From: Actinopolyspora alba
GTDB lineage: Bacteria > Actinomycetota > Actinomycetes > Mycobacteriales > Pseudonocardiaceae
DNA: 64,000 nt
Direction: 5' to 3'
NCBI RefSeq assembly: GCF_900112765.1
Contig: NZ_FOMZ01000006.1
Coordinates: 281,705 to 345,704 of the forward strand
The position numbers were made by a program, and so were the translations under genes. Numbering within the stretch: the stretch's first letter is position 1; every line of letters starts with the position of its first letter. Under the pieces are notes generated by a model. The model saw nothing but the letters and a program-made list of their open reading frames with translations. It ran no database searches and was not told where the DNA came from. Of the stretch, positions 52,425 to 63,871 are shown piece by piece.

Positions 52425-52475
52425 TCCGCTCCTGCCGGTGGCCGGTTCGCGAATCGCGTGTTCCGGTCCGACCGC

Positions 52476-54741
<2,266 letters not shown>

Positions 54742-55701
54742 CTACCGCTCGGGGCAATCGGCGGCACGTTCGGCTTCACCGCAGACCTGCTCCGGAACCT
54801 GTCCTTCCGCGCCCGCTCCGGAACCGTAGTGTCCGACTCGATCCCGAAGCTCTGCTTCCAGCGCGAGTGACGTGGCCACGCGGCCCGCGGTGGTCTCCGC
54901 GTTGTCGACCGTGGACAGGGCAGCGGCGATCGAGGTGTCGGCCCTGGCTATGCCGACCGCGGCGTTGCCCTGTGCGGAACCGGACCGCCCGGCCAGCACC
55001 GCACCGGCACCACCTCGATCCAGCCTCGCCGCGAGACGTGGTAGCACTCCTGTGGTGTCCCGTGACTCGCCGCCGGTGAGCACCACGGCCAACCGTGCGG
55101 GGGCGAAATCCGGTGAGACCCGCACGAAGCCGTTCGTACGCAGCCCGGCGAGGGCGGCTTCGCGCTCCTGTCGCCCGGCCTTCGGTTCCCCGGTGCGTGG
55201 GTCGAGCAGCGTCAGCGGGTCCATCAGTCCGCCGACCAACTCTCCCGGAGCGGAGTTGACGGGAAGACGCGCCCCTGCGGGCAACAGCCGGATCGCCAGT
55301 TCACGCAGCCGCGCCGCCCTGTCCGGCTCCGTGAAACTCTCGGTCAACCACAGCGTTCCGGTCACCGAGCCTCCGGCCGCTGTGATCATCCTGCGCATGG
55401 GGCGAGGGCTGCCGTTGTCGGTCCCGGGAGCGACCAGCAGCACCACCTTCGTTCCCCGCAGAGCACCTCGCACGGCCCGTGGGGCGATGGAATCGGTCAG
55501 GGCTTGTGCGTCCGCCAGCTCACCGCGCAGCGCGTCGCGCTCCGAGCGCGACTGCCGCAGCTGCTGTCGCAGGTCGTCACGTTGCCCCCCGACGGTCGTC
55601 AGCAGGCTCCGGCTGACCGAGTTCGAACCGAGCAGCACCCCCAACGCCAACGCCAGGAACACCGCCGCGATGGAGACCGCGTGATAACGCACGGAGATCA
55701 C
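54742..55701 (-). CDS. mctB: Copper transporter / cell-envelope protein (MctB, SteB)
   Basis: A 319-residue protein of the MctB/Rv1698 family (SteB in corynebacteria). One N-terminal membrane segment (residues 8-26) precedes a coiled coil (about 36-68: DDLRQQLRQSRSERDALRGE) and a large domain facing outward. Start GTG 55701 overlaps the steA stop by 4 bp. In mycobacteria it is needed for copper resistance and in corynebacteria it stabilises SteA. Both roles are literature knowledge; here only the coupled pair is seen. Confidence 0.93.
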   Translation of the reverse strand: MISVRYHAVSIAAVFLALALGVLLGSNSVSRSLLTTVGGQRDDLRQQLRQSRSERDALRGELADAQALTDSIAPRAVRGALRGTKVVLLVAPGTDNGSPRPMRRMITAAGGSVTGTLWLTESFTEPDRAARLRELAIRLLPAGARLPVNSAPGELVGGLMDPLTLLDPRTGEPKAGRQEREAALAGLRTNGFVRVSPDFAPARLAVVLTGGESRDTTGVLPRLAARLDRGGAGAVLAGRSGSAQGNAAVGIARADTSIAAALSTVDNAETTAGRVATSLALEAELRDRVGHYGSGAGAEGQVPEQVCGEAERAADCPER

Positions 55702-56897
55702 GTGATCAGCCCCTCGCAGAACTCGACGACGGCGTCCCCGAAGGCTCCGAGCACCGTCAGATAGGGCCCGAACATTCCCGAGGTGCTCACCACGGCGAAC
55801 ATCGCGAGAACCACGCTCAGCACCAGCAACAACACGGCTACGGTGGAAACTCGGTTACGCTGCAGTTCGAGCACGGCCGAACCGTGCACGATCTTCCCGC
55901 CCAGCCGAAGTCTGGTCAGGAACGTGGAGGGATTGGTTCCCGCCCGCGCACGGTCCAGGAACTCGTCGAGAGTGGCGCGCATGCCCACTGTCGCCACGAG
56001 TTCGGCCCCGTGGGCGTCGGCGAGCAGCAGGGCCAGGTCCTCGGCGTTTCCCGACGCGGGGAAGGTCACCGCTCCGATACCGAGGTCCTGGATCCGTTCG
56101 ATCCCCGGGGCGTAACCATCGGTGTCGGCGGGAATGACGACCTCATCGGCCGCCTTGAGCGTACGCACGTCCAGCGTCGTCGGGTCTCCCACTATCACAT
56201 CGGGGGACAGCCCGGCCGCGCACAGCGTATCCGCGGCGGTGCCGACGCCGAGCAGCACCGGATGGTATTCCCGCACGTAGCGACGCAGGCGCTTGAGCTC
56301 TTCCGCGTGCCCACGTCCTGGTGCGACCACCAACACGTGACGCCCGGACATGGCCACACCGACGTCGGGCACTCCGATACCGTCCAGCACGAGCATCCGC
56401 TCGTTCCGGAGGAACTCGATGGTGTTGGCGGAGAACGCCTCCAACTGCGCGGACATCGCCGATTTCGCCTCGGACATGCGGGTGGCGACGCTCTCGGTGT
56501 CCTGTTCCGCCGCGTGCAGCAGAAGTTCCTCTTCACCCCGTTTACCGACGAGGTGCACGTCGCCGTTGTGCAGCCGCAGCGTGGCGCCGTCCCGGATGCG
56601 TTCCACCGCCTCGGGACCCGCGTTGTCGAGCAGCGGGATGCCTGCCGCGAGCAGCACTTCCGGACCTAGGTTCGGATACTTGCCCGATATGGCTGGGCCG
56701 GCGTTGACGACGGCGGCTACCTCGTGAGCGACCAGGGACTCCGCGACGTGGCGATCGAGATCGGGCTCGTCGAGAACCACGATGTCCCGTGGGGAGATCC
56801 GAGGCGGTAGTTCGCCGATCCGGCGCTGGACACGCGCTGTTCCGATGATGCCGGGCAATGTCTCCTGCCGACTTCCGAGCAGGCCACTGAGTCGCAT
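55698..56897 (-). CDS. steA: Cytokinetic-ring protein SteA (ThiN-like)
   Basis: The 399-residue protein has a thiamine-pyrophosphokinase-like core (GPAISGKYPNLGPEVLLAAG, VIVGDPTTLDVRTLKAAD) and one C-terminal membrane helix (about 350-370). SteA functions with SteB in cell division and peptidoglycan synthesis in corynebacteria. The enzymatic pyrophosphokinase residues seem not all kept, so it is unlikely to act on thiamine. ATG 56897 lacks a clear ribosome site, and an inverted repeat lies 9 nt upstream. It is coupled to mctB downstream. Confidence 0.93.
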   Translation of the reverse strand: MRLSGLLGSRQETLPGIIGTARVQRRIGELPPRISPRDIVVLDEPDLDRHVAESLVAHEVAAVVNAGPAISGKYPNLGPEVLLAAGIPLLDNAGPEAVERIRDGATLRLHNGDVHLVGKRGEEELLLHAAEQDTESVATRMSEAKSAMSAQLEAFSANTIEFLRNERMLVLDGIGVPDVGVAMSGRHVLVVAPGRGHAEELKRLRRYVREYHPVLLGVGTAADTLCAAGLSPDVIVGDPTTLDVRTLKAADEVVIPADTDGYAPGIERIQDLGIGAVTFPASGNAEDLALLLADAHGAELVATVGMRATLDEFLDRARAGTNPSTFLTRLRLGGKIVHGSAVLELQRNRVSTVAVLLLVLSVVLAMFAVVSTSGMFGPYLTVLGAFGDAVVEFCEGLIT

Positions 56898-56905
56898 GCA
56901 CCGAT

Positions 56906-56923
56906 GGTGACAAAACAGTCACC
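56906..56923. promoter_or_regulatory. Inverted repeat at the steA start
   Basis: GGTGAC-AAAACA-GTCACC is a perfect 6+6+6 inverted repeat, 8 bp upstream of ATG 56897. It could be an operator or a translational hairpin covering the start. Confidence 0.45.
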
Positions 56924-56936
56924 GAATGTTCTGACG

Positions 56937-56952
56937 CCACGCCGGGGCGTGG
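56937..56952 (-). terminator. Hairpin between recN and steA
   Basis: CCACGC-CGGG-GCGTGG (56937-56952) is a perfect 6-bp stem with a 4-nt loop in the 173-bp gap after recN. It is a weak terminator candidate. Confidence 0.35.
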
Positions 56953-57070
56953 TCCGACAATGCCGGCGCACCGCTGAAAGCACCACTTCCAAGGGGATGA
57001 CTCAAGCCCGGCCGCACCGTTCGGCGGAACCGGGCGGCGCGGTGTTTACTCACCCGATTCGGGTCACACG

Positions 57071-58825
57071 TCAGAAGTCGGCCTTGTAGCGATCGGCCAC
57101 CTCGAGGAGTTCCTCCGCGTGGGCGCGTCCGGTCTCGGTGGAATCGAGCCCCGCCAACATGCGCGCGAGCTCCGTGACACGTTGTTCGTCGGAAACCGTA
57201 CGAACGTCACTGTGGGTGAGACCGGCGGTTTCGGTGGCCTTGTCGACCACGAGGTGTCGGTCCGCGTAGGCGGCCACCTGCGGCAGATGCGTAACCACCA
57301 CGACCTGATGGGTTCTGCCCAGTCGCGCGAGACGTCTACCGATCTCCACCGCGGCTCTCCCACCGACTCCGGCGTCGACCTCGTCGAACACCAGTGTGGG
57401 AACGGTGTCGGAATCCGCGAGTACCACTTCGAGCCCCAGCATCACCCTGGAGAGCTCTCCGCCGGAAGCCCCCTTCTGAATGGGCAGTGCCGGTGCTCCC
57501 TGATGAGCGCGGAGACGCATCTCCACTTCGTCGACACCGTCCGGACCGGCGTGCACCGGTTTCCCGTCCAGCACTACCGTCTCGTGTCCCCCAGCGGTGG
57601 CTTGCCGGGGTGAGACCGACACCTCGAACTCGGCCTGCGCCATGGCGAGTCCGGTGAGCTCCTCGGTGACGGCTGCCGCCAGCCTGCCCGCCGCCTCGGT
57701 TCGGATCCGGGTGAGTTCGCGGGCGTGCTCGGCGAGTTCCGCCGCCAGGTTGTCCCGCCGCGCCGCCAACTCCGCCAGCGCCTCCTCGGAGGTGTCCATG
57801 CCGCGCAGCGTGTCCCGCGCCCGTTCGGCCCATTCGAGCACGCCGTCGATGTCCTCGGCGTATTTCTTGGTGAGTTGTTTGAGTTGGGCCTGGCGGGCGA
57901 GTACTCGCTCCAGCTCGGCCGGGTCGGCCTGGAGCTCCTCGAGATAGCCGCTCAGTTCGGTGCCGGCATCACTGAGCACGGCCGCGGCCTCGGAGAGTCT
58001 ATCCCCGATCTCGCGCAGCTTGGGATCCTCGGACGAGCCCAGCAACCGGCGGGCCTGCCCCACCAGACTCATCGCTCCCGCCCCGTCGGGATCCTCCGCG
58101 TCGGAGCCACTGATCGCGGCGTGAGCGCCGGTGGCCAGTTCACGCAGCTGATCGATATCGGACAGCCTGCGGGCCCGGTCGACCAGTTCGGCGTCCTCGC
58201 CGGGTGCGGGATCCGCTGCCTCGATCTCCGAGAGTCCGTGACGCAGCAGATCGGCCTCGCGTTCGAGTTCGCGGGAACGTTGACTCCGCTCGGACAGCTC
58301 CCGCACGACTTCGAGCCACTCCCGCCGCAGCCTGCGGTACTCCGCGAGCGGCTGTTCGACGGCCTCACCCGCGAACCGGTCCAACGCGGCACGCTGCTCA
58401 TCGGCGCGTAACAACCGAAGCTGGTCGTTCTGGCCGTGCACCGCCAGCACCTGGTCGGCGAGTTCGGCGAGCACCGTGTTCGGCACCGAGCGACCGCCGA
58501 GATGCGCCCGGGAACGCCCCTGGGAACTGACACTGCGGACCGCGATCAGACTGCCGTCCTCGTCCGGCTCGGCCCCGGCCTCACCCGCCACTTCGGCAGC
58601 CCCCGAGTCCGCGGTGGTGACGAAGCGGCCCTCCACCACGGCTCGTTGGGCTCCCGAACGGACTCTGGAACTGTCGGCCCGACCGCCGCTGAGTAGGTGC
58701 AGGCCGGTAACCACCATGGTTTTGCCCGCACCCGTCTCACCGGTCACCACCGTCAGTCCCGAATGCAGTTCAAGCGTGGCACTGTCGATCACGCCCAGCC
58801 CTTGGATGTGCATCTCCGCCAACAC
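57071..58825 (-). CDS. recN: DNA repair protein RecN
   Basis: The 584-residue SMC-like ATPase for double-strand-break repair. GTG 58825 follows TAGGGT by 7 nt, so the mRNA is probably leaderless; the longer frame to 58852 is less likely. The N-terminus reads AEMHIQGLGVIDSATLEL with Walker A GETGAGKT near residue 31. The C-terminal signature GASGGELSRVMLGLEV and Walker B LVFDEVDAGVGG are complete. The central region is coiled coil. It lies between nadK and steA, as in Rv1696. Confidence 0.96.
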   Translation of the reverse strand: MLAEMHIQGLGVIDSATLELHSGLTVVTGETGAGKTMVVTGLHLLSGGRADSSRVRSGAQRAVVEGRFVTTADSGAAEVAGEAGAEPDEDGSLIAVRSVSSQGRSRAHLGGRSVPNTVLAELADQVLAVHGQNDQLRLLRADEQRAALDRFAGEAVEQPLAEYRRLRREWLEVVRELSERSQRSRELEREADLLRHGLSEIEAADPAPGEDAELVDRARRLSDIDQLRELATGAHAAISGSDAEDPDGAGAMSLVGQARRLLGSSEDPKLREIGDRLSEAAAVLSDAGTELSGYLEELQADPAELERVLARQAQLKQLTKKYAEDIDGVLEWAERARDTLRGMDTSEEALAELAARRDNLAAELAEHARELTRIRTEAAGRLAAAVTEELTGLAMAQAEFEVSVSPRQATAGGHETVVLDGKPVHAGPDGVDEVEMRLRAHQGAPALPIQKGASGGELSRVMLGLEVVLADSDTVPTLVFDEVDAGVGGRAAVEIGRRLARLGRTHQVVVVTHLPQVAAYADRHLVVDKATETAGLTHSDVRTVSDEQRVTELARMLAGLDSTETGRAHAEELLEVADRYKADF

Positions 58826-58832
58826 AGCAAGC

Positions 58833-58838
58833 ACCCTA
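58833..58838 (-). promoter_or_regulatory. -10 element (TAGGGT) for recN
   Basis: On the minus strand TAGGGT ends 7 nt before GTG 58825. With no ribosome site, it suggests a leaderless recN message separate from nadK. Confidence 0.4.
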
Positions 58839-59000
58839 GCTGGCACGCTCACGGGACCGGCGGCCCGGCGATCCGGTTCGGCGCGTTTCAGGGACGAATG
58901 TCATTCGCCCCTCGCCACGTGGAACGGGCGAACAGGCGTTCGCGACCGAGTTCCGCGACTCGCAGCGGCGGGCGAACCAGACACGCAACAGCAATGAATC

Positions 59001-59894
59001 CTATTCGGATACCGGCCCCCGCCAGCCGTGCACGGGGAGTTCGAACTTGCGAACCAACCGGTCGGTGAACGAGGTGTCGTGCAGTCGAACCAGCCGCAAC
59101 GGGTTGTCCGAGGCCAGCACTTCCACGCGGGACCCCGCGGGCAGATCGAAGTGCCGTTGCCCGTCGCAGCACAGCACGGCGTCGTGACCGTTCTGGTCGA
59201 CCTCGAGGGCCAGAGTGGAGTCACGCGCCAGAACCAGTGGACGCGCGAAGAGCGCGTGCGCGTTGCTGGGTACGACCAGCAACGCTTCCACCTGTGGCCA
59301 GACGACGGGTCCACCGGCCGAGAAGGCGTAGGCGGTGGACCCGGTCGGAGTGGAGCACAACACACCGTCGCAGCCGAAAGTGGAGACCGGATGGCCGTCC
59401 ACCTCGACGACGACGTCGAGGATGCGTTCCCGACTGCTCTTTTCCACACTGGCCTCGTTGAGTGACCAGGTGGTGGCCAGTACCTGGTTCCCCAGCCTGG
59501 CGGTGACGTCGATGGTCATCCGCTCGTCCACGTGGTAACGACCCTCGACCACGGCGTCGACCGCCTCGTCGAGGGCGTCGAAGTCGGCCCCCGCCAGGAA
59601 TCCGACCCGACCGAGGTTGATCCCGAAGACCGGTACTCCCGCCATCCTCGCGAGTTCGGCGGCGCGCAGCAGGGTGCCGTCACCTCCGAGGACGAGCACC
59701 AACTCGGTCCCCGCCGCGGCGAGCGGTCCCGGTGCCACCACGCGGCTGTAACAGGCCGGACTGAGCTGGGGCGCCTCCTCCGCCAGCACGCGCACCCGCA
59801 TACCGGCACCGATCAGCCTGCCCGCGACCTTCTCCGCGGTACCCAGGTTGTACTGCCTACCGGTGTGTATCACCAGAAGTACGTCGCGGGTCAA
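59001..59894 (-). CDS. nadK: NAD kinase
   Basis: The 297-residue enzyme phosphorylates NAD to NADP. The kinase motifs are LVLGGDGTLLRAAE (GGDG), INLGRVGFLAG, STPTGSTAYAFSAGGP and the C-terminal VLASDNPLRLVRL. The start is TTG 59894, forming a TTGA overlap with the tlyA stop, an unusual but convincing start because the next candidate would cut the N-terminal strand. It is Rv1695-like in order. Confidence 0.95.
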   Translation of the reverse strand: MTRDVLLVIHTGRQYNLGTAEKVAGRLIGAGMRVRVLAEEAPQLSPACYSRVVAPGPLAAAGTELVLVLGGDGTLLRAAELARMAGVPVFGINLGRVGFLAGADFDALDEAVDAVVEGRYHVDERMTIDVTARLGNQVLATTWSLNEASVEKSSRERILDVVVEVDGHPVSTFGCDGVLCSTPTGSTAYAFSAGGPVVWPQVEALLVVPSNAHALFARPLVLARDSTLALEVDQNGHDAVLCCDGQRHFDLPAGSRVEVLASDNPLRLVRLHDTSFTDRLVRKFELPVHGWRGPVSE

Positions 59895-60772
59895 CCGGCG
59901 TCATCCTCTCCGAACTCCCCGGCCTCGGTGTGCACCGCTCGGGAGGGCACAGCGGCATCGGTCGAGGAGCCCGTCACCGCCTCGGTGACCATGGTGGTCA
60001 CATCGCGGGGAGCCTCGTCGGTGCGACGGTGCAGCCAGACGAAGTACTCGACGTTGCCGGACGGCCCGGGAAGCGAACTGGCGACCACGGCCTGTAGCCG
60101 CAGCTCGTACTCGGCCGCGGCCGCGACCACTCCGAGCACCGCCTCGGCACGCAACGCCGGGTCCCGGACCACTCCCCCTGTCCCTAGGCGCTCCTTGCCG
60201 ACCTCGAACTGCGGCTTGACCATGAGCACCAGGTCGGATCCCCGATGTATGCACTCGCTCAGTGCGGGCAGCACCAACCGCAGTGAAATGAACGACAGGT
60301 CCGCCACCACCAGATCCGCCGCCTGCCCGATATCGGCCGACGTCAGCGTCCGCACGTTCTTGCGGTCACGGACCAGCACACGCTCGTCGGTGCGCAATTT
60401 CCAGTCCAGCTGGCCGTAACCGACATCCACGGCCACGACCTCCGCTGCCTCCCGCCGCAGCAGTACATCGGTGAAGCCCCCGGTCGAGGCACCCGCGTCC
60501 ATACACCGGCGGCCCGCGACCCGCAAACCGTCCTTTTCGAAGACCTCCAACGCTCCGAGCAGCTTATAAGCACCGCGGGAAGCCCAGTTGGGATCTTCCA
60601 CGTCATCGGCCACGACTATCGACGCATCGTTCTCAACCGTGGTCGCCGACTTGCGGGCCACGAAACCGCGCACCGTGACACGCCCGGCAGCGATCAGTTC
60701 GCCGGCGTGTTCCCGTGAACGAGCGAGCTTACGACGCACCAGCTCGGCATCCAATCGCGCTTTCCGGGGCAC
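59891..60772 (-). CDS. tlyA: TlyA family rRNA methyltransferase / haemolysin-like
   Basis: The 293-residue protein has an N-terminal S4 domain (RLDAELVRRKLARSREHAGE, AAGRVTVRGFVA) and an FtsJ-like methyltransferase (MDAGASTGGFTDVLLRR with the SAM GxSxGG motif, VVADLSFISLRLVLPAL). TlyA 2'-O-methylates 16S and 23S rRNA, giving capreomycin sensitivity. GTG 60772 is the start, with GGGAG upstream. Its stop overlaps nadK. The C-terminal tail is acidic. Confidence 0.94.
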   Translation of the reverse strand: MPRKARLDAELVRRKLARSREHAGELIAAGRVTVRGFVARKSATTVENDASIVVADDVEDPNWASRGAYKLLGALEVFEKDGLRVAGRRCMDAGASTGGFTDVLLRREAAEVVAVDVGYGQLDWKLRTDERVLVRDRKNVRTLTSADIGQAADLVVADLSFISLRLVLPALSECIHRGSDLVLMVKPQFEVGKERLGTGGVVRDPALRAEAVLGVVAAAAEYELRLQAVVASSLPGPSGNVEYFVWLHRRTDEAPRDVTTMVTEAVTGSSTDAAVPSRAVHTEAGEFGEDDAG

Positions 60773-60776
60773 CGCT

Positions 60777-61034
60777 TCAACTCCCGCTACTACTCGGTCC
60801 GGACAGCAGCTCGTCGGCCCGGTTGAGGGCGTCGGTCAACGCGTCGTGAACCGCGTCGAACCTGGCGACGTGTTCGGAGACGGGCAGCCCGTCCAGCTCC
60901 CGCAGGCCCGCCAACGAACGCTCAACGACACCTTCGGCCTCTTGAATCCGGTCGACGACGGAGTCGGTGGAAGTCACCGAATCGGCCGTTCCGTCACCGT
61001 GTTGTCCCGCCGACTCCATCTCCTCCTGCCTCAT
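60777..61034 (-). CDS. Small actinobacterial protein, Rv1693-like
   Basis: An 85-residue acidic helical protein, with ATG 61034 preferred over ATG 61019. It reads VVDRIQEAEGVVERSLAGLR then ELDGLPVSEHVARFDAVHDA and LTDALNRADELL. Its position just before tlyA matches Rv1693. No known domain; a coiled-coil or helical-bundle adaptor is possible. It ends 4 bp before the tlyA start, so the two are co-transcribed. Confidence 0.75.
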   Translation of the reverse strand: MRQEEMESAGQHGDGTADSVTSTDSVVDRIQEAEGVVERSLAGLRELDGLPVSEHVARFDAVHDALTDALNRADELLSGPSSSGS

Positions 61035-61238
61035 TGCACACCACTCACAGTGATACCAATCACACCGCACGAACACCACGCGCGAAAAGATGCCGAAAGA
61101 ACCACGGCACTTCCACGTTATCGGATCACGTCGGCCGCTGCTTCTCGGTGCGCTCGGCCACAGCGGTTCGCGTGAAGCGCTCCGACACTCAGGGCAGCCC
61201 CGGCCCACCACCGCTGTCGACCGGACACGACGAACGAT

Positions 61239-62315
61239 TCAACCGGTGGCGGCAGTAGCGAAGCGCTCTCCGTCGAGGCGATACAGTCCCAGCTCCCGGA
61301 GCGCGGTCTCGGCTGTCGAGTCCTCGAACAGCACCTCGACGTCCCCGCCGCCCTCCGACCACCACGCCGCGCACAGGGCTCGTAGCGCGGAGAGCCTGCT
61401 CCACGGATACGTGCCCGACTCCTCGGGCCGGTTGTCCGCTCCGTTCACGGCGGCGAGTGTCAACCCGGCACCGGCGGTGTCGATTTTCCAGGCGGTCTGT
61501 TCCGAGATCCTGGAAGCCGCTGCCGGAAGTTCCAGCGCGGTCACATCGGCCGCAACATGATCAGGACGGTACTCAGGAGGAGCCGCGAGCAGCTCGGCGG
61601 GAGTACTGACACCGCTCAACACCATCAGCGAGGGAACACCGGCCCTGCCCGCGCCGAGAATATCCGTTTCCAACCTGTCGCCCACCACGATCGGCCGTCG
61701 CGCGGCGGCCGAGGCCACTGCCCGATCCAGCAGTGTTCGTTCCGGCTTGCCCGCGACCAGCGGGAAACTGCCGGTCGCCTCCCGCAGTGCCGCCACCAGT
61801 GCCCCGTTTCCGGGCAGTTCACCCCGCTCGGTGGGAAGCGTGGCGTCACGATTGCAAGCGACCCAAACAGCACCGGCACGTATCGCCAAACAGGCTTCCG
61901 CCAGATCGGCCCACGTGGTGTCGGGGGAATGCCCCTGCAACACTGCCACCGGTCCCGCATCCGTGGTTCGCACCGGGGACAGTCCGACAGCGACGAGCTC
62001 CTCGGCCAAGGCCGCGGTACCGACGACGAGCACAGGGGCCCCGAGCGGCAAGCGCTCGGCCAGTAAGGCGGCCCCCGCCTGGGCACTGGTACTGATCTCG
62101 GAGACCGCTGCCGGGACCCCGAGCGTGTTCAAGTTGTCGGCGACCGCCTCGGGGGGTTTGGAAGCGTTGTTGGTGACGTAGCGAATCGTGATACCCGAGT
62201 CACGAGCACGGGAAACAGTCGAAGCGGCACCCTTGATGACCTCACCGCCGCGATAGACCGTGCCGTCCAGATCGAACAACAACGCGTCGTGCTCGGCACC
62301 GAGCGATCGCTCCAC
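61239..62315 (-). CDS. HAD-IIA family hydrolase with C-terminal extension
   Basis: GTG 62315 with GGAGGGAG 6 nt upstream gives 358 residues. The HAD motifs are ALLFDLDGTVYRG (nucleophile aspartates), YVTNNASKPP (motif II), and VVGDRLETDILGAGRAG (motif IV). It resembles NagD-like sugar-phosphate phosphatases. The core is about 265 residues; the extra 90 at the C-terminus (ESGTYPWSRLSALRALCAAW and EVLFEDSTAETALRELGLYR) form a small additional domain, as in Rv1692. Substrate unknown. Confidence 0.92.
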   Translation of the reverse strand: MERSLGAEHDALLFDLDGTVYRGGEVIKGAASTVSRARDSGITIRYVTNNASKPPEAVADNLNTLGVPAAVSEISTSAQAGAALLAERLPLGAPVLVVGTAALAEELVAVGLSPVRTTDAGPVAVLQGHSPDTTWADLAEACLAIRAGAVWVACNRDATLPTERGELPGNGALVAALREATGSFPLVAGKPERTLLDRAVASAAARRPIVVGDRLETDILGAGRAGVPSLMVLSGVSTPAELLAAPPEYRPDHVAADVTALELPAAASRISEQTAWKIDTAGAGLTLAAVNGADNRPEESGTYPWSRLSALRALCAAWWSEGGGDVEVLFEDSTAETALRELGLYRLDGERFATAATG

Positions 62316-62353
62316 GTTACTCCCTCCGGCGTTCGGGAAACGTCGATTCCGGA

Positions 62354-63652
62354 TCAGTCCCAGACCCCCAGGTCGATGTCGTGGGAACCCGCGGACCGCC
62401 GATCCCCACGAGAATCACCGGTGCCGTGATCGAGGTCCGTGTCAACGGTCCCCTCCGAAACTTCGGAGACGGCGGTATCGGTTTCGGCACGGGCGGCCAA
62501 CCGTTCCGCCTCCTCGGGACCTCCCAGCTCGGTCACGAGCTCTTCGAGTCGTTCGGGGGCGTCGGTGGCTTCGTCGTCATCGGCGTTGGCCGCGTGTACG
62601 AACCAGGTGAAGGCTTCACGCGTCCGTCCCACCGCCAGGAGGTTGTCCGCGTAGGCGTAGAACAGCCGGGCGCTCCACGATTCGTTACGCTGCGGATCGA
62701 GTTCGGGAATCTGCAGGCTCACGACAGCGGCTTCGGATTGACCGAGATCACGACGTGCCCCCGCTCCCACGATTCGCAGTTCGATCGCTTCGTCCTGGGG
62801 TAGCCGACTCGCCTCGTCCTCCCGGGTGAGTTCCAGAGCACGCTGGGGTTTCCCGAGGGCACGCTCGCAATCGGCGATGATGGCGAGGTGGGACTGACCT
62901 CCCATGCGACGAGCGGCGCGCAGTTCGGAGAGGGCCTCACTCCAGTTTCCCACGTAGTAGGCGGCCAACCCGTTGGCTTCTCTCGCAGCGGGCGATCTGG
63001 AAGCCTTCCGGCGAGCGTACCGGGCGTGTTCCAACGCCTTTTCCGGTTCCTGTTCCAGTAACATCCCGACCGCGACCACGTGCGCTCCCACGTCCTCGGC
63101 CACCATCTTGGGCAACGCTCTGAAGTCGCGCCGCACCTCGGGATCGAGTTGGGAAGCATTGGCCTCCTCGGGCAACTTGGGCGCCTTGGGACGGCCGGGG
63201 TCGGTGGGGGTCGTCCGCTTTCCGGAATCACCGCGAGTTCGTTCGGCGTTACCACGCGGAGAACCTGCCCGGGTGTCACGCCTGTCCTGGTTCCGATCGG
63301 CATGTGAACGACGATTCTGCCGCGAATCGGCAGCATCACCGGACCGATCTGCTCGCCTCGGAGCGTTACGCTTGGGCTGATTCCCCGAATCACGGTTACC
63401 GACATTGTTGCCGGTTCGGTTGGCTCCGCCGCGTGGATCGTTGTGGCGACTCACACCGTTTCCACGGCGTCCTGCCGAGTCAGCACCGTTGCGGCCCGCT
63501 CCGTGGTCGCTTCCGGCTCGATTCTTGGAGCCGCGTGGGCCTCCTCCGGAGCCGCCCGCTCGAGGGTGCCCCGGTTTCCGGTCCTTTCCCTGTCTGTTGC
63601 CGGTGTCGTTGTCACGACGCCGAGCGTCACGCTTGTCGTCAGAGCTGGACAC
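62354..63652 (-). CDS. TPR-like protein with disordered Arg/Gly/Asn-rich N-terminus
   Basis: GTG 63652 has AGGAGG 5 nt upstream, giving 432 residues. The first 150 or so are disordered and basic, rich in R, G, N, D and S, with RGG-like stretches. The C-terminal part has TPR-type helices: EKALEHARYARRKASRSPAA, GLAAYYVGNWSEALSELRAA and LFYAYADNLLAVGRTREAFT. A final acidic tail follows. It corresponds to Rv1691 by position. No enzymatic signature. It may scaffold ribosome-associated or RNA processes, as inference from the tail and rRNA vicinity. Confidence 0.85.
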   Translation of the reverse strand: MSSSDDKRDARRRDNDTGNRQGKDRKPGHPRAGGSGGGPRGSKNRAGSDHGAGRNGADSAGRRGNGVSRHNDPRGGANRTGNNVGNRDSGNQPKRNAPRRADRSGDAADSRQNRRSHADRNQDRRDTRAGSPRGNAERTRGDSGKRTTPTDPGRPKAPKLPEEANASQLDPEVRRDFRALPKMVAEDVGAHVVAVGMLLEQEPEKALEHARYARRKASRSPAAREANGLAAYYVGNWSEALSELRAARRMGGQSHLAIIADCERALGKPQRALELTREDEASRLPQDEAIELRIVGAGARRDLGQSEAAVVSLQIPELDPQRNESWSARLFYAYADNLLAVGRTREAFTWFVHAANADDDEATDAPERLEELVTELGGPEEAERLAARAETDTAVSEVSEGTVDTDLDHGTGDSRGDRRSAGSHDIDLGVWD

Positions 63653-63829
63653 CGGACCTCCTGAAGCATATACACATGACTCCACCAGCTTAGCCCCGCA
63701 AGAGTGTGCCCAGCCGTACGGGCGAGCCACGCACTCATCGGGAGGCGTGAACCTGACGTTCCCTGGGGCTCGGCGGAAGCCGGGTGGTGGTGGGTGCTGG
63801 TGGGCGTTTGGCCGGGGGCAGAGAGTAGT

Positions 63830-63859
63830 CCGGCCCCACCCTGGTGGGGGTGGGGCCGG
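63830..63859 (-). terminator. rRNA operon terminator
   Basis: The 30 bp are almost a perfect hairpin: CCGGCCCCACC and its complement GGTGGGGCCGG, with a few central nucleotides. It lies 12 nt downstream of the 5S rRNA on the minus strand. Confidence 0.7.
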
Positions 63860-63871
63860 TCTTGGGGGGTT

